A DNA stretch of 64,000 nucleotides from Streptomyces sp. NBC_00344 (GTDB lineage Bacteria > Actinomycetota > Actinomycetes > Streptomycetales > Streptomycetaceae): assembly GCF_036088315.1 (NCBI RefSeq), contig NZ_CP107996.1:3685001-3749000 (forward strand), read 5' to 3'. Position numbers and translations under genes: made by a program. The first letter of the stretch is position 1. Each line of letters opens with the position of its first letter. Below, piece by piece: positions 21,290-29,660 of this stretch. The notes beneath the pieces are model-generated. The model worked only from the letters and a program-made list of their open reading frames with translations. It did no database searches and was not told the origin of the DNA.

Positions 21290-22294
21290 ATGCGCAAAGT
21301 CTTGGTGGTCGGTGGCATCGGTTTCGGGGCGGGTGTCGGCTTCGTGGGCCTGCTCCTCGTCGGTACCTACTCGGCGGCGGCAGGTCTCGGCAGCGCCGGC
21401 TCGGCTGTCACGCTCGCCAAGGGAGCTGTGCCCAGTCAATACCAGGCAACGGTGCAGAAATGGGGCAACCTCTGTCCATCCCTCAACCCCGCCCTGCTCG
21501 CCGCGCAGTTGTACCAGGAGAGCGGCTGGAACGCGCAGGCCAGGAGTCCGGCCAATGCACTGGGGGTGGCCCAGTTCATTCCGGGTACCTGGGCGACGCA
21601 CGGGATCGATGGGAACGGCGACGGCAAGAAGGACATCTGGGACCCCGCGGACGCGATCCCGTCAGCCGCCTCGTACGACTGCGAACTGGCCGGATACGTA
21701 AAGAACGTGCCCGGTAGTCAGAGCGACAACATGCTCGCCGCGTACAACGCGGGCTCCTACGCCGTGATCAAGTACCACGGTGTGCCGCCGTACCGGGAGA
21801 CCCAGAACTACGTCAAGATCATCCGCACCCTCGAGAAGAGCTTCGCCAGGCCCGTCAACGGAGTGGCCCCCTCCCAGCAGGCCGCCGCTGCCATCTACTA
21901 CGCCCAGCAGAAGCTCGGCACCCCCTATCTCTGGGGCGGCAACGGCACCGCCGACCAGGGAGGGCGGTTCGACTGTTCGGGCCTGACCAAGGCCGCGTAC
22001 CACAGCGTCGGCATCGAGCTGCCGCGAGTGGCGAACGACCAGTACAACGCGGGGGCGCATCCCGCGCGGAACGAGCTGCTGCCCGGCGATCTGGTCTTCT
22101 TCTCGAACGACCTGTCCAACTCCAGGGCCATCCACCACGTCGGCCTCTATGTGGGCGGCGGTTACATGATCGACGCCCCGTACACCGGCGCCGTGATCCG
22201 CTTCGACAAGATTGATTCGCCGGACTACTTCGGCGCCACGCGGGTCACCAAGGATGGCGCGAAAGCGCTCCCCACTACGCAGCCGGAAGCCTGA
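21290..22294 (+). CDS. Secreted lytic transglycosylase / NlpC-P60 endopeptidase
   Basis: 334 residues. An N-terminal membrane anchor or signal (about 5-32, VLVVGGIGFGAGVGFVGLLL), a lysozyme-like SLT domain (about 45-185) with catalytic Glu77 in YQESGW and ALGVAQFIPGTW, then a C40 NlpC/P60 domain (about 205-320) with catalytic Cys in FDCSGLTKAAY and His in IHHVGLY. It should cut both glycan and peptide bonds of peptidoglycan outside the membrane. Such bifunctional enzymes serve as VirB1-like wall-openers of Gram-positive T4SSs, and the T4SS-like operon lies 10 kb upstream; this partnership is inferred. The ATG follows GGGAGGG. An alternative role in spore or hyphal wall remodelling is possible. 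Confidence 0.92.
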   Translation: MRKVLVVGGIGFGAGVGFVGLLLVGTYSAAAGLGSAGSAVTLAKGAVPSQYQATVQKWGNLCPSLNPALLAAQLYQESGWNAQARSPANALGVAQFIPGTWATHGIDGNGDGKKDIWDPADAIPSAASYDCELAGYVKNVPGSQSDNMLAAYNAGSYAVIKYHGVPPYRETQNYVKIIRTLEKSFARPVNGVAPSQQAAAAIYYAQQKLGTPYLWGGNGTADQGGRFDCSGLTKAAYHSVGIELPRVANDQYNAGAHPARNELLPGDLVFFSNDLSNSRAIHHVGLYVGGGYMIDAPYTGAVIRFDKIDSPDYFGATRVTKDGAKALPTTQPEA

Positions 22295-22522
22295 AACGCT
22301 GCGTCGCATGGCTTGAACCCATCGTGAGAGCGTCACCCCTGAGCTGCGACGACGAGTATCTCTTCGATAACGTCATGGTGATCTTTCGGTGGAGAGCGGA
22401 ACGCCGGGGGTGTCCGGGGCGTTCCCTGGACTGGAGCAGCAACACCGCGCAACCACGGGGGCTGGTAGAGCGGCGTACACGGACGTGCGCCGCACGGCAG
22501 GAGCGAAGGCAAGGGGCAGCAG

Positions 22523-23221
22523 ATGGCTGGACTCGCAAGTGATGGGTCGAACCCTGATGTCAGCCTGCTCTACGACATCAACGGCATCGCGAAGGCCGCG
22601 CCGGGCTGGGTCGACCGGACCATGGAGTTCATCGGCGAGTACGGCATCCTGCTCGCGATGGTGCTGCTGGTGCTCGGCTGCTGGTGGCAGGCGCGCAGGC
22701 AGCCGGACCGTGAGCGGTCGGTGACGGCTGTCGCCGCCATCGTCTGGGCTCCGCTCGCCGCGGGCATCGCGGTCCTGGTGAACATCCCGATCCGTGGGTT
22801 CGTGGCGCGGCCACGACCGTTCGTGGACCACAAGGGACTTGATGTCCTGGTGACGGGGAAGACCGACTTCTCGTTCGTGAGCGACCACTCGACGATGGCG
22901 ATGGCCATCGGCGCCGGACTCTTCGTCGCGCACCGGAAGTTCGGGCTCGCGGCGATCGGGCTGGCGCTGGCCGAGGGGTTCTGCCGGGTCTTCATGGGTG
23001 TGCACTACCCGACCGATGTGGTCGGGGGTTTCGCGCTGGGGACCGCGGTGGTCCTGCTGCTCTCGCCGCTCGCGATGGCGCTGCTCTCGCCGGTGGTGCG
23101 GGCCGTCGAGCGTTCCGGGCGGCTGGGGTCGGTGGTGTGGTCCCGGCGTCACCGGGAGGTGACCGCCGCGGCGGTGGAGATCTCCGAGCCGAGACCCGGT
23201 CGCAACGACCTGGCGGCCTGA
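22523..23221 (+). CDS. PAP2-family membrane phosphatase
   Basis: 232 residues with about five membrane helices and the tripartite acid phosphatase signature: RGFVARPRPF, then SFVSDHSTMAMAIG, then FCRVFMGVHYPTDVVGG. It probably dephosphorylates lipid phosphates such as undecaprenyl pyrophosphate or phosphatidic acid at the outer face of the membrane. The second motif has SDH rather than the common SGH, but the catalytic His is kept. Its stop is directly adjacent to the stop of the convergent YihY-type gene, inside the palindrome GGCCTGATCAGGCC. Substrate unknown. Confidence 0.9.
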   Translation: MAGLASDGSNPDVSLLYDINGIAKAAPGWVDRTMEFIGEYGILLAMVLLVLGCWWQARRQPDRERSVTAVAAIVWAPLAAGIAVLVNIPIRGFVARPRPFVDHKGLDVLVTGKTDFSFVSDHSTMAMAIGAGLFVAHRKFGLAAIGLALAEGFCRVFMGVHYPTDVVGGFALGTAVVLLLSPLAMALLSPVVRAVERSGRLGSVVWSRRHREVTAAAVEISEPRPGRNDLAA

Positions 23222-24145
23222 TCAGGCCGCTTCCGGCGCTGTCCGGTACGAACGTGTCGCCGCCCGGGCCAGTTCGGCGTTGAACTGGGCTCCGGCCAGC
23301 AGCGCCAGGTTGGACATCCAGAGCCACACCAGGAAGACCACGACACCCGCGAGGGAACCGTAGAGCTTGCTGTACGTCCCGAGCCCGGCCGCGTACAGGG
23401 TGAAGCCGGCCGAGGCGATCAGCCACAGCAGGGCGGCGAGCACACCGCCCAGCAGGCCCCGGTGGATCCCTCGCGCGGCGGGCGGGCCCGAGCGGAACAG
23501 GATGAGGACCAGCAGGGCCACACAGCACAGCAGCGTCGGCCACTTGAGCAGGTTCCACGCATCGGCGCCCGCGTTGCCGAGGCCGAGCATGCGGCCCATG
23601 GACTGGGCCAGTTGTCCGCTGAGCACCAGGATCAGCGCACTCACCAGGAGCAGGGCCAGCAGGGCCAGCGCCGTCAGGACGATGCGGTGCGCCTTGCGCA
23701 GGGCGGGTCGCTCGTCCTTCACCGCATGCATGGCGTGCAGGGCGCGCCGGAAAACCGCCAGATAACTCGAAGCGGACCACAGCGCGCTGAACGCGCCCCC
23801 GATCAGGACGGTGAGGGCGGCGGAACGCTCCCCCGCCATGTCGGTGAGCGCCTTGTGCAGGGCGGTGCCCGACTCGGCCGGGGCCCATGCGGTGACGTCG
23901 GAGATCAGCTCATCGGTGGTGGACGGCGCGATCAGACCGATGACCGAGATGGTGATCAGCAGGGCGGGCAACAGGGCGAGGATCGCGTAGTAGGTGAGCG
24001 CCGCTGCCCAGTCGGAGACGTCCTCGTTCCACATCGAGAGGGGCGTGCGGCGCAGTGCGGTACGCCCCTGGGCCCAGACATCGGGCCCAGGGAGCAGCGG
24101 GGCGGCGATGCCGCTGCTGCGGTCCGGTGCAGTCCGCTCCGTCAT
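23222..24145 (-). CDS. YihY/BrkB-family membrane protein
   Basis: 307 residues with six predicted membrane helices and the YihY/BrkB signature regions DWAAALTYYAILALLPALL near the N-terminus and YGSLAGVVVFLVWLWMSN near the C-terminus. The family was once called ribonuclease BN in error; its function is not settled, with roles proposed in envelope transport. The ATG has a weak GGGACGG-type site. It is convergent with the PAP2 gene and shares no operon partner. Confidence 0.9.
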   Translation of the reverse strand: MTERTAPDRSSGIAAPLLPGPDVWAQGRTALRRTPLSMWNEDVSDWAAALTYYAILALLPALLITISVIGLIAPSTTDELISDVTAWAPAESGTALHKALTDMAGERSAALTVLIGGAFSALWSASSYLAVFRRALHAMHAVKDERPALRKAHRIVLTALALLALLLVSALILVLSGQLAQSMGRMLGLGNAGADAWNLLKWPTLLCCVALLVLILFRSGPPAARGIHRGLLGGVLAALLWLIASAGFTLYAAGLGTYSKLYGSLAGVVVFLVWLWMSNLALLAGAQFNAELARAATRSYRTAPEAA

Positions 24146-24247
24146 ACCGTCCCTCTCCCGCTGCCGCCGCCGGCGCCATTCGTGATGCTCCGGTGGCGTC
24201 TACCCCGCTCACCGGGGGCGCAAGGCCCCCGGATGGCTGGAATGCGG

Positions 24248-25825
24248 TCAGAGTGCCTGCGGGAAACCGAACATCTTCTGCGGGTCGTACTGCTGCTTCA
24301 GCTTCGCCAGCCGCGCGGCGCCGTCCCCGTAGTACGCCTTCTTCCAGTCCTTGAGAGCCGGGTCGATGTAGTTCTGGTAGGCGCCGCCGGAAGCGTAGGG
24401 GCGCATCGCCGTATGGGTGGACTTCAGCCAGGCCTGCTGGGCGGAGCCGCTGGTGCCCGGCCGCCAGGAGGCGATGTACTGGGCGAGTACCCGGGAGCGC
24501 CGGTGGACGAAGGCCGTGGCCGACGGGTCGACGCGGTTGATGGCGCCGCCCAGCGCGGTGAGGGCGACGGAGCCCGAGCCGGAGGTCGCGGGCAGCCGGG
24601 AGAAGGATTCGACGTGGTTCAGCAGCGCGGAGAGGCCGGCTGCCGGGATCGTGCGGTCGTAGAAGTCCGATGCGGCGGAGTAGGTCTCGCGCTGGAGGGC
24701 CCCCTTGGTGCTGCGGCCGGGTGTCGGACCCGGCAGATGGCACTGGTCCTCGCTGAGGCTCGCGCAGCCCGCGTACACCAGCATGGCCTGCTCGTAGCTC
24801 CGCCGGCGCAGTGATACGGAGCGCGCGGAGGCGCCCACCGCATCGGCCAGGCGGTCGACGGCGTTCTGCAGATCCCCGTAGGAGCCGAGGGAGAACGCGG
24901 CGATGGTCACCCCGGGGGCGCCTCCGCCGGTCGCGGCCTCCAGATGGGCCGACGACCAGATCTCGTCGGGCTGGTCGGGACCCCACTTCTGCCAGGCGTC
25001 GATGACCGCGCGCGCCTTCGACCAGGGCCAGGAGAGATACGCGGAGACGGTCTGCGGTGCGCTGTGCGTACGGAAGGTCATTTCGGTGACGACGCCGAAG
25101 TTGCCGTTGCCCGCACCGCGCAGCGCCCAGAAGAGGTCCTTGTTCTGGGTGGCGGAGGCGGTCAGCCGTTTTCCGTCGGCCGTCACGAGCGTGGCAGAGG
25201 TGAGGGCGTCGCAGGTCAGCCCGTATGCCCGGGAGGCCACACCGTGCCCGCCGCCGAGGGTGAGGCCGGAGATGCCGACGGTCGGGCAGGAGCCGCCGGG
25301 GAGCGAGCGGGAACTCCTGCCGAGGGTTTCGTAGACGTCGACGAGCTTGGCGCCCGCGCCGATGGTGCCGCCGGCCGATATGTGCGAGAGCTTCGACACG
25401 TCGATGACCAGGCGGCCGTTTCCCGACGACCAGCCGGCGTAGGAGTGGCCACCGCTGCGGATGGAGACGGGGACACCGTGCGCCCGGGAGTAGGCGAGGC
25501 ACTCACGGATGTCGTCGTCGCCCGCGACGTAGGCGACCGCCGCGGGTTTCAGACCGTCGAAGCGGGTGTTGTAGAGCTGGCGGGCCGCGGGGTAGTCCGC
25601 ATCGCCGGGGCGGACCAGCTTGCCGTCGAGCCCGCGGCCGAGCGCGGTCCAGTCGGCCGCGGCGCTCGGTTTGCGCGGTTTCGGCACGGTGCCTGACGTG
25701 CCGGATGCGGCGGATGTGCCGAGGGTGGTCGTGCGGCTGCTCCCACGGGCACCGGCGTCGGTGCTGTGGCAGGCGACGGCGCCGGCGAGGACGGGGACTG
25801 CGGTGAGCAGGGTACGGCGTTGCAT
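24248..25825 (-). CDS. Secreted FAD-binding oxidoreductase, BBE-type lipoprotein
   Basis: 525 residues. A Tat/lipoprotein-type signal (MQRRTLLTAVPVLAGAVAC, lipobox Cys19) is followed by a PCMH-type FAD domain and a C-terminal berberine-bridge domain (YDPQKMFGFPQAL). Two predicted covalent FAD anchors are visible: His127 in SGGHSYAG and Cys180 in GSCPTVGISG, as in bicovalent flavoproteins that oxidise sugars or alkaloid-like compounds. The ATG follows GGAGGTCCCT. It is monocistronic. The twin-Arg is RR followed by TLL, consistent with export of a folded flavoprotein by Tat. Substrate unknown; a hexose-oxidase-like activity is one possibility. Confidence 0.9.
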   Translation of the reverse strand: MQRRTLLTAVPVLAGAVACHSTDAGARGSSRTTTLGTSAASGTSGTVPKPRKPSAAADWTALGRGLDGKLVRPGDADYPAARQLYNTRFDGLKPAAVAYVAGDDDIRECLAYSRAHGVPVSIRSGGHSYAGWSSGNGRLVIDVSKLSHISAGGTIGAGAKLVDVYETLGRSSRSLPGGSCPTVGISGLTLGGGHGVASRAYGLTCDALTSATLVTADGKRLTASATQNKDLFWALRGAGNGNFGVVTEMTFRTHSAPQTVSAYLSWPWSKARAVIDAWQKWGPDQPDEIWSSAHLEAATGGGAPGVTIAAFSLGSYGDLQNAVDRLADAVGASARSVSLRRRSYEQAMLVYAGCASLSEDQCHLPGPTPGRSTKGALQRETYSAASDFYDRTIPAAGLSALLNHVESFSRLPATSGSGSVALTALGGAINRVDPSATAFVHRRSRVLAQYIASWRPGTSGSAQQAWLKSTHTAMRPYASGGAYQNYIDPALKDWKKAYYGDGAARLAKLKQQYDPQKMFGFPQAL

Positions 25826-25927
25826 AGGGACCTCCGGCCTACGAGACGAGCATCCGGGGGGTACGGGTTCCCGTACCGCGGGGGTGTCCGTACCGGAGGG
25901 GCGGTTTCCGCGTACCCGCCGTCCTTC

Positions 25928-26092
25928 TCAGGCCTGCCCGGGGTGTTCCGCCGCGTCCGTACGGGCCAGGTCGCGGGATCTGCGGGCGGGTCCGGCCCAG
26001 CCGCAGGTGCAGCGGGCCAGACAGAAGGCCCCGCGCTCGTAGGTCGTGGTGGTGTGGTCCCGGTCGGTCTGCGAGGGGTCGTCGTCGCGCAC
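25928..26092 (-). CDS. Small cysteine-containing conserved protein (54 aa)
   Basis: A short frame with strong Streptomyces codon bias: GTG start at 26092, TGA at 25928-25930. The peptide begins RDDDPSQTDRDHTTTTYE and contains RGAFCLARCTCGWAGPARR, a compact C-x3-C-x-C cluster, then a helix-like RSRDLARTDAAEHPG tail. The C-x3-C-x-C-G-W spacing suggests a small metal-binding or redox fold. Overlapping frames in this interval lack such character. The ribosome site is weak (GGACGG), so the start is uncertain. It sits between two divergent genes and has no evident operon partner. Confidence 0.6.
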   Translation of the reverse strand: MRDDDPSQTDRDHTTTTYERGAFCLARCTCGWAGPARRSRDLARTDAAEHPGQA

Positions 26093-26192
26093 CCGTCCAC
26101 GGTACGCGGGCGTGACGGTGGCTCCCAGGCGTCGTTATCCGGGAAGAGCGGGCACGGACGAATACTGGCCAGGCGTTGGGGGTTGGCAGGCG

Positions 26193-27020
26193 ATGGTGCA
26201 GCAGTACAGAGGCAGGGCCGGAGGGCTGGCCGGCGCCGTGCTCGCTCTGGCGGGTGCGGTAGGAGCCGGTGGATGCGCCCCGCACGCCAGTGCCGGCCCC
26301 GCGTCCGACGGCCGGGCCGGGGGTGCGGGCGCGGTGCGGCGGGCCGCCGATGTGCTGTCCGCTGCCGGGAGTTCCAAGGTCGGCACGTCGATGACGATGG
26401 CGACCGGGGGAACCAGGGTGACCATCCGGGGTGAGGGCGGATTCGACTTCGGGCGTCGGACCGGGCAGCTCAGGGTGGTGCTGCCGCAGGACGCCGCCGG
26501 GGGCGATGAGCACCGGCCGATCACCGAGGTGCTGACACCGGCGGCCGTCTACATGAAGAACCGGGGCGCCAACGTCCCTGCCGACCAGTGGGTCCGGGTG
26601 GAGCCCGCGAAGCTGCCGGACGGCAATCTGGTGACCAACGGTGCGACCGATCCGCTGGTCGCGGCCGAGCTGCTGCGCGGGGCCCGCGGGGTGACGTACA
26701 TCGGTACGGAGAATCTGGCCGGGACCCGGGTGTGGCACTACCGGGGTGACGCGAATCTCCTGGTGGCTGCCAAGGCCGCAGCGCCGGACATCAGGCAGGC
26801 GCTGGCGGCAGCCGCGAAGCGGTTCGCCGGTTCCTCGGTGCCCTTCGACGCCTATCTCGACGATCAGGGGCGGCTGCGCAAGGTGCGGCACCGGTTCGAT
26901 TTCGCCAACGAGGGGCACATCGTCGAGGTCGCGTCGACGACTCTGCTGTACGGATTCGGCACCCGGGTCACGGCCCACCTGCCCCCTGCGGATCAGATCT
27001 ACGCCGGAACTGTCCAGTAG
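26193..27020 (+). CDS. Putative lipoprotein (LppX/LprG-like length)
   Basis: 275 residues. A lipoprotein signal (GGLAGAVLALAGAVGAGGC; Cys28) precedes a beta-rich domain: repeated strand segments such as TSMTMATGGTRVTIRGEGGF, GVTYIGTENLAGTRVWHY and LVAAKAAAPDIRQALAA. The length and fold pattern resemble LppX/LprG-type actinobacterial lipoproteins that carry lipids across the envelope, or LolA-like proteins, but that is inferred from pattern only. The ATG at 26193 was chosen because the signal peptide begins there; a longer frame from 26046 has no coding sense upstream. Confidence 0.85.
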   Translation: MVQQYRGRAGGLAGAVLALAGAVGAGGCAPHASAGPASDGRAGGAGAVRRAADVLSAAGSSKVGTSMTMATGGTRVTIRGEGGFDFGRRTGQLRVVLPQDAAGGDEHRPITEVLTPAAVYMKNRGANVPADQWVRVEPAKLPDGNLVTNGATDPLVAAELLRGARGVTYIGTENLAGTRVWHYRGDANLLVAAKAAAPDIRQALAAAAKRFAGSSVPFDAYLDDQGRLRKVRHRFDFANEGHIVEVASTTLLYGFGTRVTAHLPPADQIYAGTVQ

Positions 27021-27103
27021 GAAATGGTCCGTCCGTGCCATGCGCGGGGCGTGTCCGGCTCCATACGCTAGGAAGTCGACTGCGGCAGAAAGGGGTGAAG
27101 TCC

Positions 27104-27280
27104 GTGCCTGGGACGCTGACCGTCCAGGACCGTATGGCCCTCGTCGAGATCGAGCTCTGCGGCGAGTTGATGATCGCGGCCGCCGCTGCCGGCGAGGAGC
27201 GGCTCAGCCAGGACCGTATCGACGAGGTTCTGATGGTGGGGGCCGATACATCGGTTTCCGGCCACGATCACGATCGGTGA
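27104..27280 (+). CDS. Small conserved hypothetical protein (58 aa)
   Basis: 58 residues from a GTG with AAAGGGG upstream. Two helices dominate: VQDRMALVEIELCGELMIAA and LSQDRIDEVLMVG. The helix-turn-helix look, small size and tight ribosome site suggest a genuine gene; a dimerising or regulatory helper role is possible but not shown. It lies 83 bases after the lipoprotein gene and is convergent with csoR. Confidence 0.65.
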   Translation: MPGTLTVQDRMALVEIELCGELMIAAAAAGEERLSQDRIDEVLMVGADTSVSGHDHDR

Positions 27281-27349
27281 ACGGGCGGGGCGCCGCTCGT
27301 CGGGGGCCGCGCTTCCCCGAGCCGGACGGGGCGCACCCCGCGCGTTCCG

Positions 27350-27697
27350 TCAGGTGCGCAGCAGCCGGGCGATCGCCTTGGTCGCTTCCTCGACCTTCAC
27401 GTCGATCTCGTCGCCGCCCCTGACCGCCGCATCCGCCACACAGTGCCTCAGGTGTTCCTCGAGAAGCTGGAGGGCGAAGGACTGCAGGGCCTTGGTGGAG
27501 GCCGAGACCTGGGTGAGGATGTCGATGCAGTAGACGTCCTCGGCCACCAGCCTCTGGAGTCCCCGGACCTGGCCCTCGATACGGCGCAGCCGCTTGAGGT
27601 GTTCGTCCTTCTGATCGTGGTAGCCGTGCACTGCCGGCTCTTCGGCAGGCTCAAGGCCTGCGCGGTCGGGAGCGCCGGCTGCCTCGGTGGTCGTCAT
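27350..27697 (-). CDS. csoR: Copper-sensing repressor CsoR
   Basis: 115 residues, all-alpha CsoR/RcnR family. The Cu(I)-binding Cys-His-Cys set is visible: Cys in DVYCIDILTQVS, then His and Cys in EEHLRHCVADA; KRLRRIEGQVRGLQRLV is the family's first helix. CsoR dissociates from DNA when it binds Cu(I), relieving repression of copper export genes. The ATG at 27697 follows CAACGGGAGGACGCG. A typical operator lies in its own promoter (27760-27776), so it is probably autoregulated. No copper ATPase or chaperone gene is adjacent, so its targets are elsewhere, as known for Streptomyces CsoR. Confidence 0.93.
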   Translation of the reverse strand: MTTTEAAGAPDRAGLEPAEEPAVHGYHDQKDEHLKRLRRIEGQVRGLQRLVAEDVYCIDILTQVSASTKALQSFALQLLEEHLRHCVADAAVRGGDEIDVKVEEATKAIARLLRT

Positions 27698-27759
27698 CGC
27701 GTCCTCCCGTTGTGGAACCGTTGTGAATGACTGTGCGCCGTTGTTCTGAGGGGTTTTCC

Positions 27760-27776
27760 ATACCCCTCGTGGGTAT
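27760..27776. promoter_or_regulatory. Probable CsoR operator
   Basis: ATACCCCTCGTGGGTAT contains the inverted repeat TACCC-N5-GGGTA, close to published actinobacterial CsoR boxes. It lies 63 bases upstream of the csoR start codon in an A/T-richer patch (GTATATGGTACC follows it). Confidence 0.78.
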
Positions 27777-27921
27777 ATGGTACCGATCCTCCCTGAATTC
27801 GGGGCGGGGCCCGTGCTGATCACTGTGCCTCATGGGCGACACTGAAGAACGCCGGTTAGCCGTGGCCGGATGATGCGCCTAGCATCAGCCTGACCGAATC
27901 CAGAGCACCCGAGGACCCCAC

Positions 27922-28542
27922 GTGCGCTTTCGTCTGACCCCCAGGGAGACGAGCTTCTACGACATGTTCGCCGCATCCGCGGACAACATCGTCACGGGCT
28001 CCAAACTCCTCATGGAACTGCTCGGCGCGGACGCCTCCGGCCGGGCCGAGATCGCGGAGCGGATGCGGGCAGCGGAGCACGCGGGGGATGACGCGACCCA
28101 CGCGATCTTCCACCAGCTGAACTCCTCCTTCATCACGCCGTTCGACCGCGAGGACATCTACAATCTCGCCTCGTCGCTCGACGACATCATGGACTTCATG
28201 GAGGAGGCCGTCGACCTGGTCGTGCTGTACCAGGTGGAGGAGCTTCCCAAGGGTGTGGAGCAGCAGATCGAGGTGCTGGCCCGGGCGGCCGTTCTGACCG
28301 CCGAGGCCATGCCGAACCTGCGGACCATGGACAACCTCACCGAGTACTGGATCGAGGTCAACCGGCTGGAGAACCAGGCGGACCAGATCCACCGCAAGCT
28401 GCTCGCCCAGCTCTTCAACGGCAAGTACGACGCCATGGAGGTGCTGAAGCTGAAGCAGATCGTGGATGTGCTGGAAGAGGCGGCCGACGCGTTCGAGCAC
28501 GTCGCCAACACGGTGGAGACCATCGCGGTCAAGGAGTCCTGA
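27922..28542 (+). CDS. DUF47/PhoU-like Pit accessory protein
   Basis: 206 residues, all-helical, with paired PhoU-like bundles: FYDMFAASADNIVTGSKLL and, later, FEHVANTVETIAVKES, with acidic metal-site segments (ITPFDREDIYNLASSLDDIM). DUF47 proteins are encoded upstream of Pit transporters across bacteria and regulate or assist them. The GTG start at 27922 has GAGGACCCC upstream. The stop is 4 bases before the pit GTG, giving strong coupling. It is divergent from csoR. Confidence 0.92.
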   Translation: MRFRLTPRETSFYDMFAASADNIVTGSKLLMELLGADASGRAEIAERMRAAEHAGDDATHAIFHQLNSSFITPFDREDIYNLASSLDDIMDFMEEAVDLVVLYQVEELPKGVEQQIEVLARAAVLTAEAMPNLRTMDNLTEYWIEVNRLENQADQIHRKLLAQLFNGKYDAMEVLKLKQIVDVLEEAADAFEHVANTVETIAVKES

Positions 28543-28546
28543 CCAC

Positions 28547-29542
28547 GTGGACACCTTCACTCTGATCGTGACCATCGGGGTCGCGCTCGGATTCACTTAT
28601 ACGAACGGCTTCCACGACTCCGCCAACGCGATCGCCACATCGGTCTCCACCAGAGCACTGACGCCCCGTGCGGCTCTGGCGATGGCCGCGGTGATGAACC
28701 TCGCGGGCGCCTTCCTCGGCAGCGGTGTCGCCAAGACCGTCAGCGAGGGGATCATCGACACCCCCGAGGGCCAGAAGGGGATGGGAATCCTCTTCGCCGC
28801 GCTGGTCGGGGCGATCATCTGGAATCTGATCACCTGGTACTTCGGCCTGCCGTCCTCGTCCTCGCACGCCCTGTTCGGCGGCATGGTCGGCGCGGCGCTC
28901 GCCGGGGGCATCACCGTCTACTGGTCCGGGGTGGTCGACAAGATCGTCATCCCGATGTTCGCGTCGCCGGTGATCGGTCTGGTGGTCGGCTATCTGGTGA
29001 TGGTCGCGATCCTCTGGATATTCCGGAAGTCCAACCCGCACAAGGCCAAGCGCGGCTTCCGCATCGCCCAGACGGTCTCGGCCGCCGGTATGGCGCTCGG
29101 CCACGGTCTGCAGGACGCCCAGAAGACGATGGGTGTCGTGGTGATGGCCCTGGTCATCTCGGGCCACCAGACGTACTCCGACGCGATCCCGGTCTGGGTC
29201 AAGCTGGTCTGCGCGCTGATGCTCTCGCTCGGTACGTACGCGGGCGGCTGGCGCATCATGCGCACCCTCGGCCGCAAGATCATCGAGCTGGACCCGCCGC
29301 AGGGTTTCGCCGCCGAGACGACCGGCGCCTCGATCATGTTCGGTTCGGCCTTCATCTTCCACGCGCCGATCTCGACGACCCATGTGATCACCTCGGCGAT
29401 CATGGGTGTGGGGGCCACCAAGGGCTCCCGTGCGGTGCGCTGGGGAGTGGCGAAGAACATCGTCCTCGGCTGGTTCATCACGATGCCGGCCGCGGCGCTC
29501 GTCGCGGCGTTCAGCTACTGGATCGTCCGGCTGGTCTTCTAG
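28547..29542 (+). CDS. pitH: Low-affinity inorganic phosphate transporter, Pit family
   Basis: 331 residues with about ten membrane helices. It has the duplicated Pit signature GFHDSANAIATSVSTRAL near the N-terminus and GHGLQDAQKTMGVVVMAL in the second half, plus LPSSSSHALFGG and HAPISTTHVITSAIMG. It imports metal-phosphate with protons and serves as the low-affinity route next to the high-affinity pst operon. The GTG start at 28547 follows the DUF47 gene by 4 bases. A longer in-frame extension overlapping DUF47 is rejected. A strong bidirectional terminator follows. The number of the paralogue (pitH1 in S. coelicolor) is recalled, not verified. Confidence 0.92.
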   Translation: MDTFTLIVTIGVALGFTYTNGFHDSANAIATSVSTRALTPRAALAMAAVMNLAGAFLGSGVAKTVSEGIIDTPEGQKGMGILFAALVGAIIWNLITWYFGLPSSSSHALFGGMVGAALAGGITVYWSGVVDKIVIPMFASPVIGLVVGYLVMVAILWIFRKSNPHKAKRGFRIAQTVSAAGMALGHGLQDAQKTMGVVVMALVISGHQTYSDAIPVWVKLVCALMLSLGTYAGGWRIMRTLGRKIIELDPPQGFAAETTGASIMFGSAFIFHAPISTTHVITSAIMGVGATKGSRAVRWGVAKNIVLGWFITMPAAALVAAFSYWIVRLVF

Positions 29543-29576
29543 CGCCACGGCACCGGACAGGCAGCCACGAGCTGTG

Positions 29577-29616
29577 AAAGGGCCCGCCCCCGGAATCCGC
29601 GGGGGCGGGCCCTTTC
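29577..29616. terminator. Bidirectional terminator between pit and pstB
   Basis: Inverted repeat AAAGGGCCCGCCCCCG / CGGGGGCGGGCCCTTT with a loop of about 8 nt and A/T runs on both sides, between the convergent pit and pstB genes. Confidence 0.9.
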
Positions 29617-29660
29617 TGTCTTGCGGTGGCACCGCCATGCAGCACCGCAAGCGGTGGCGT

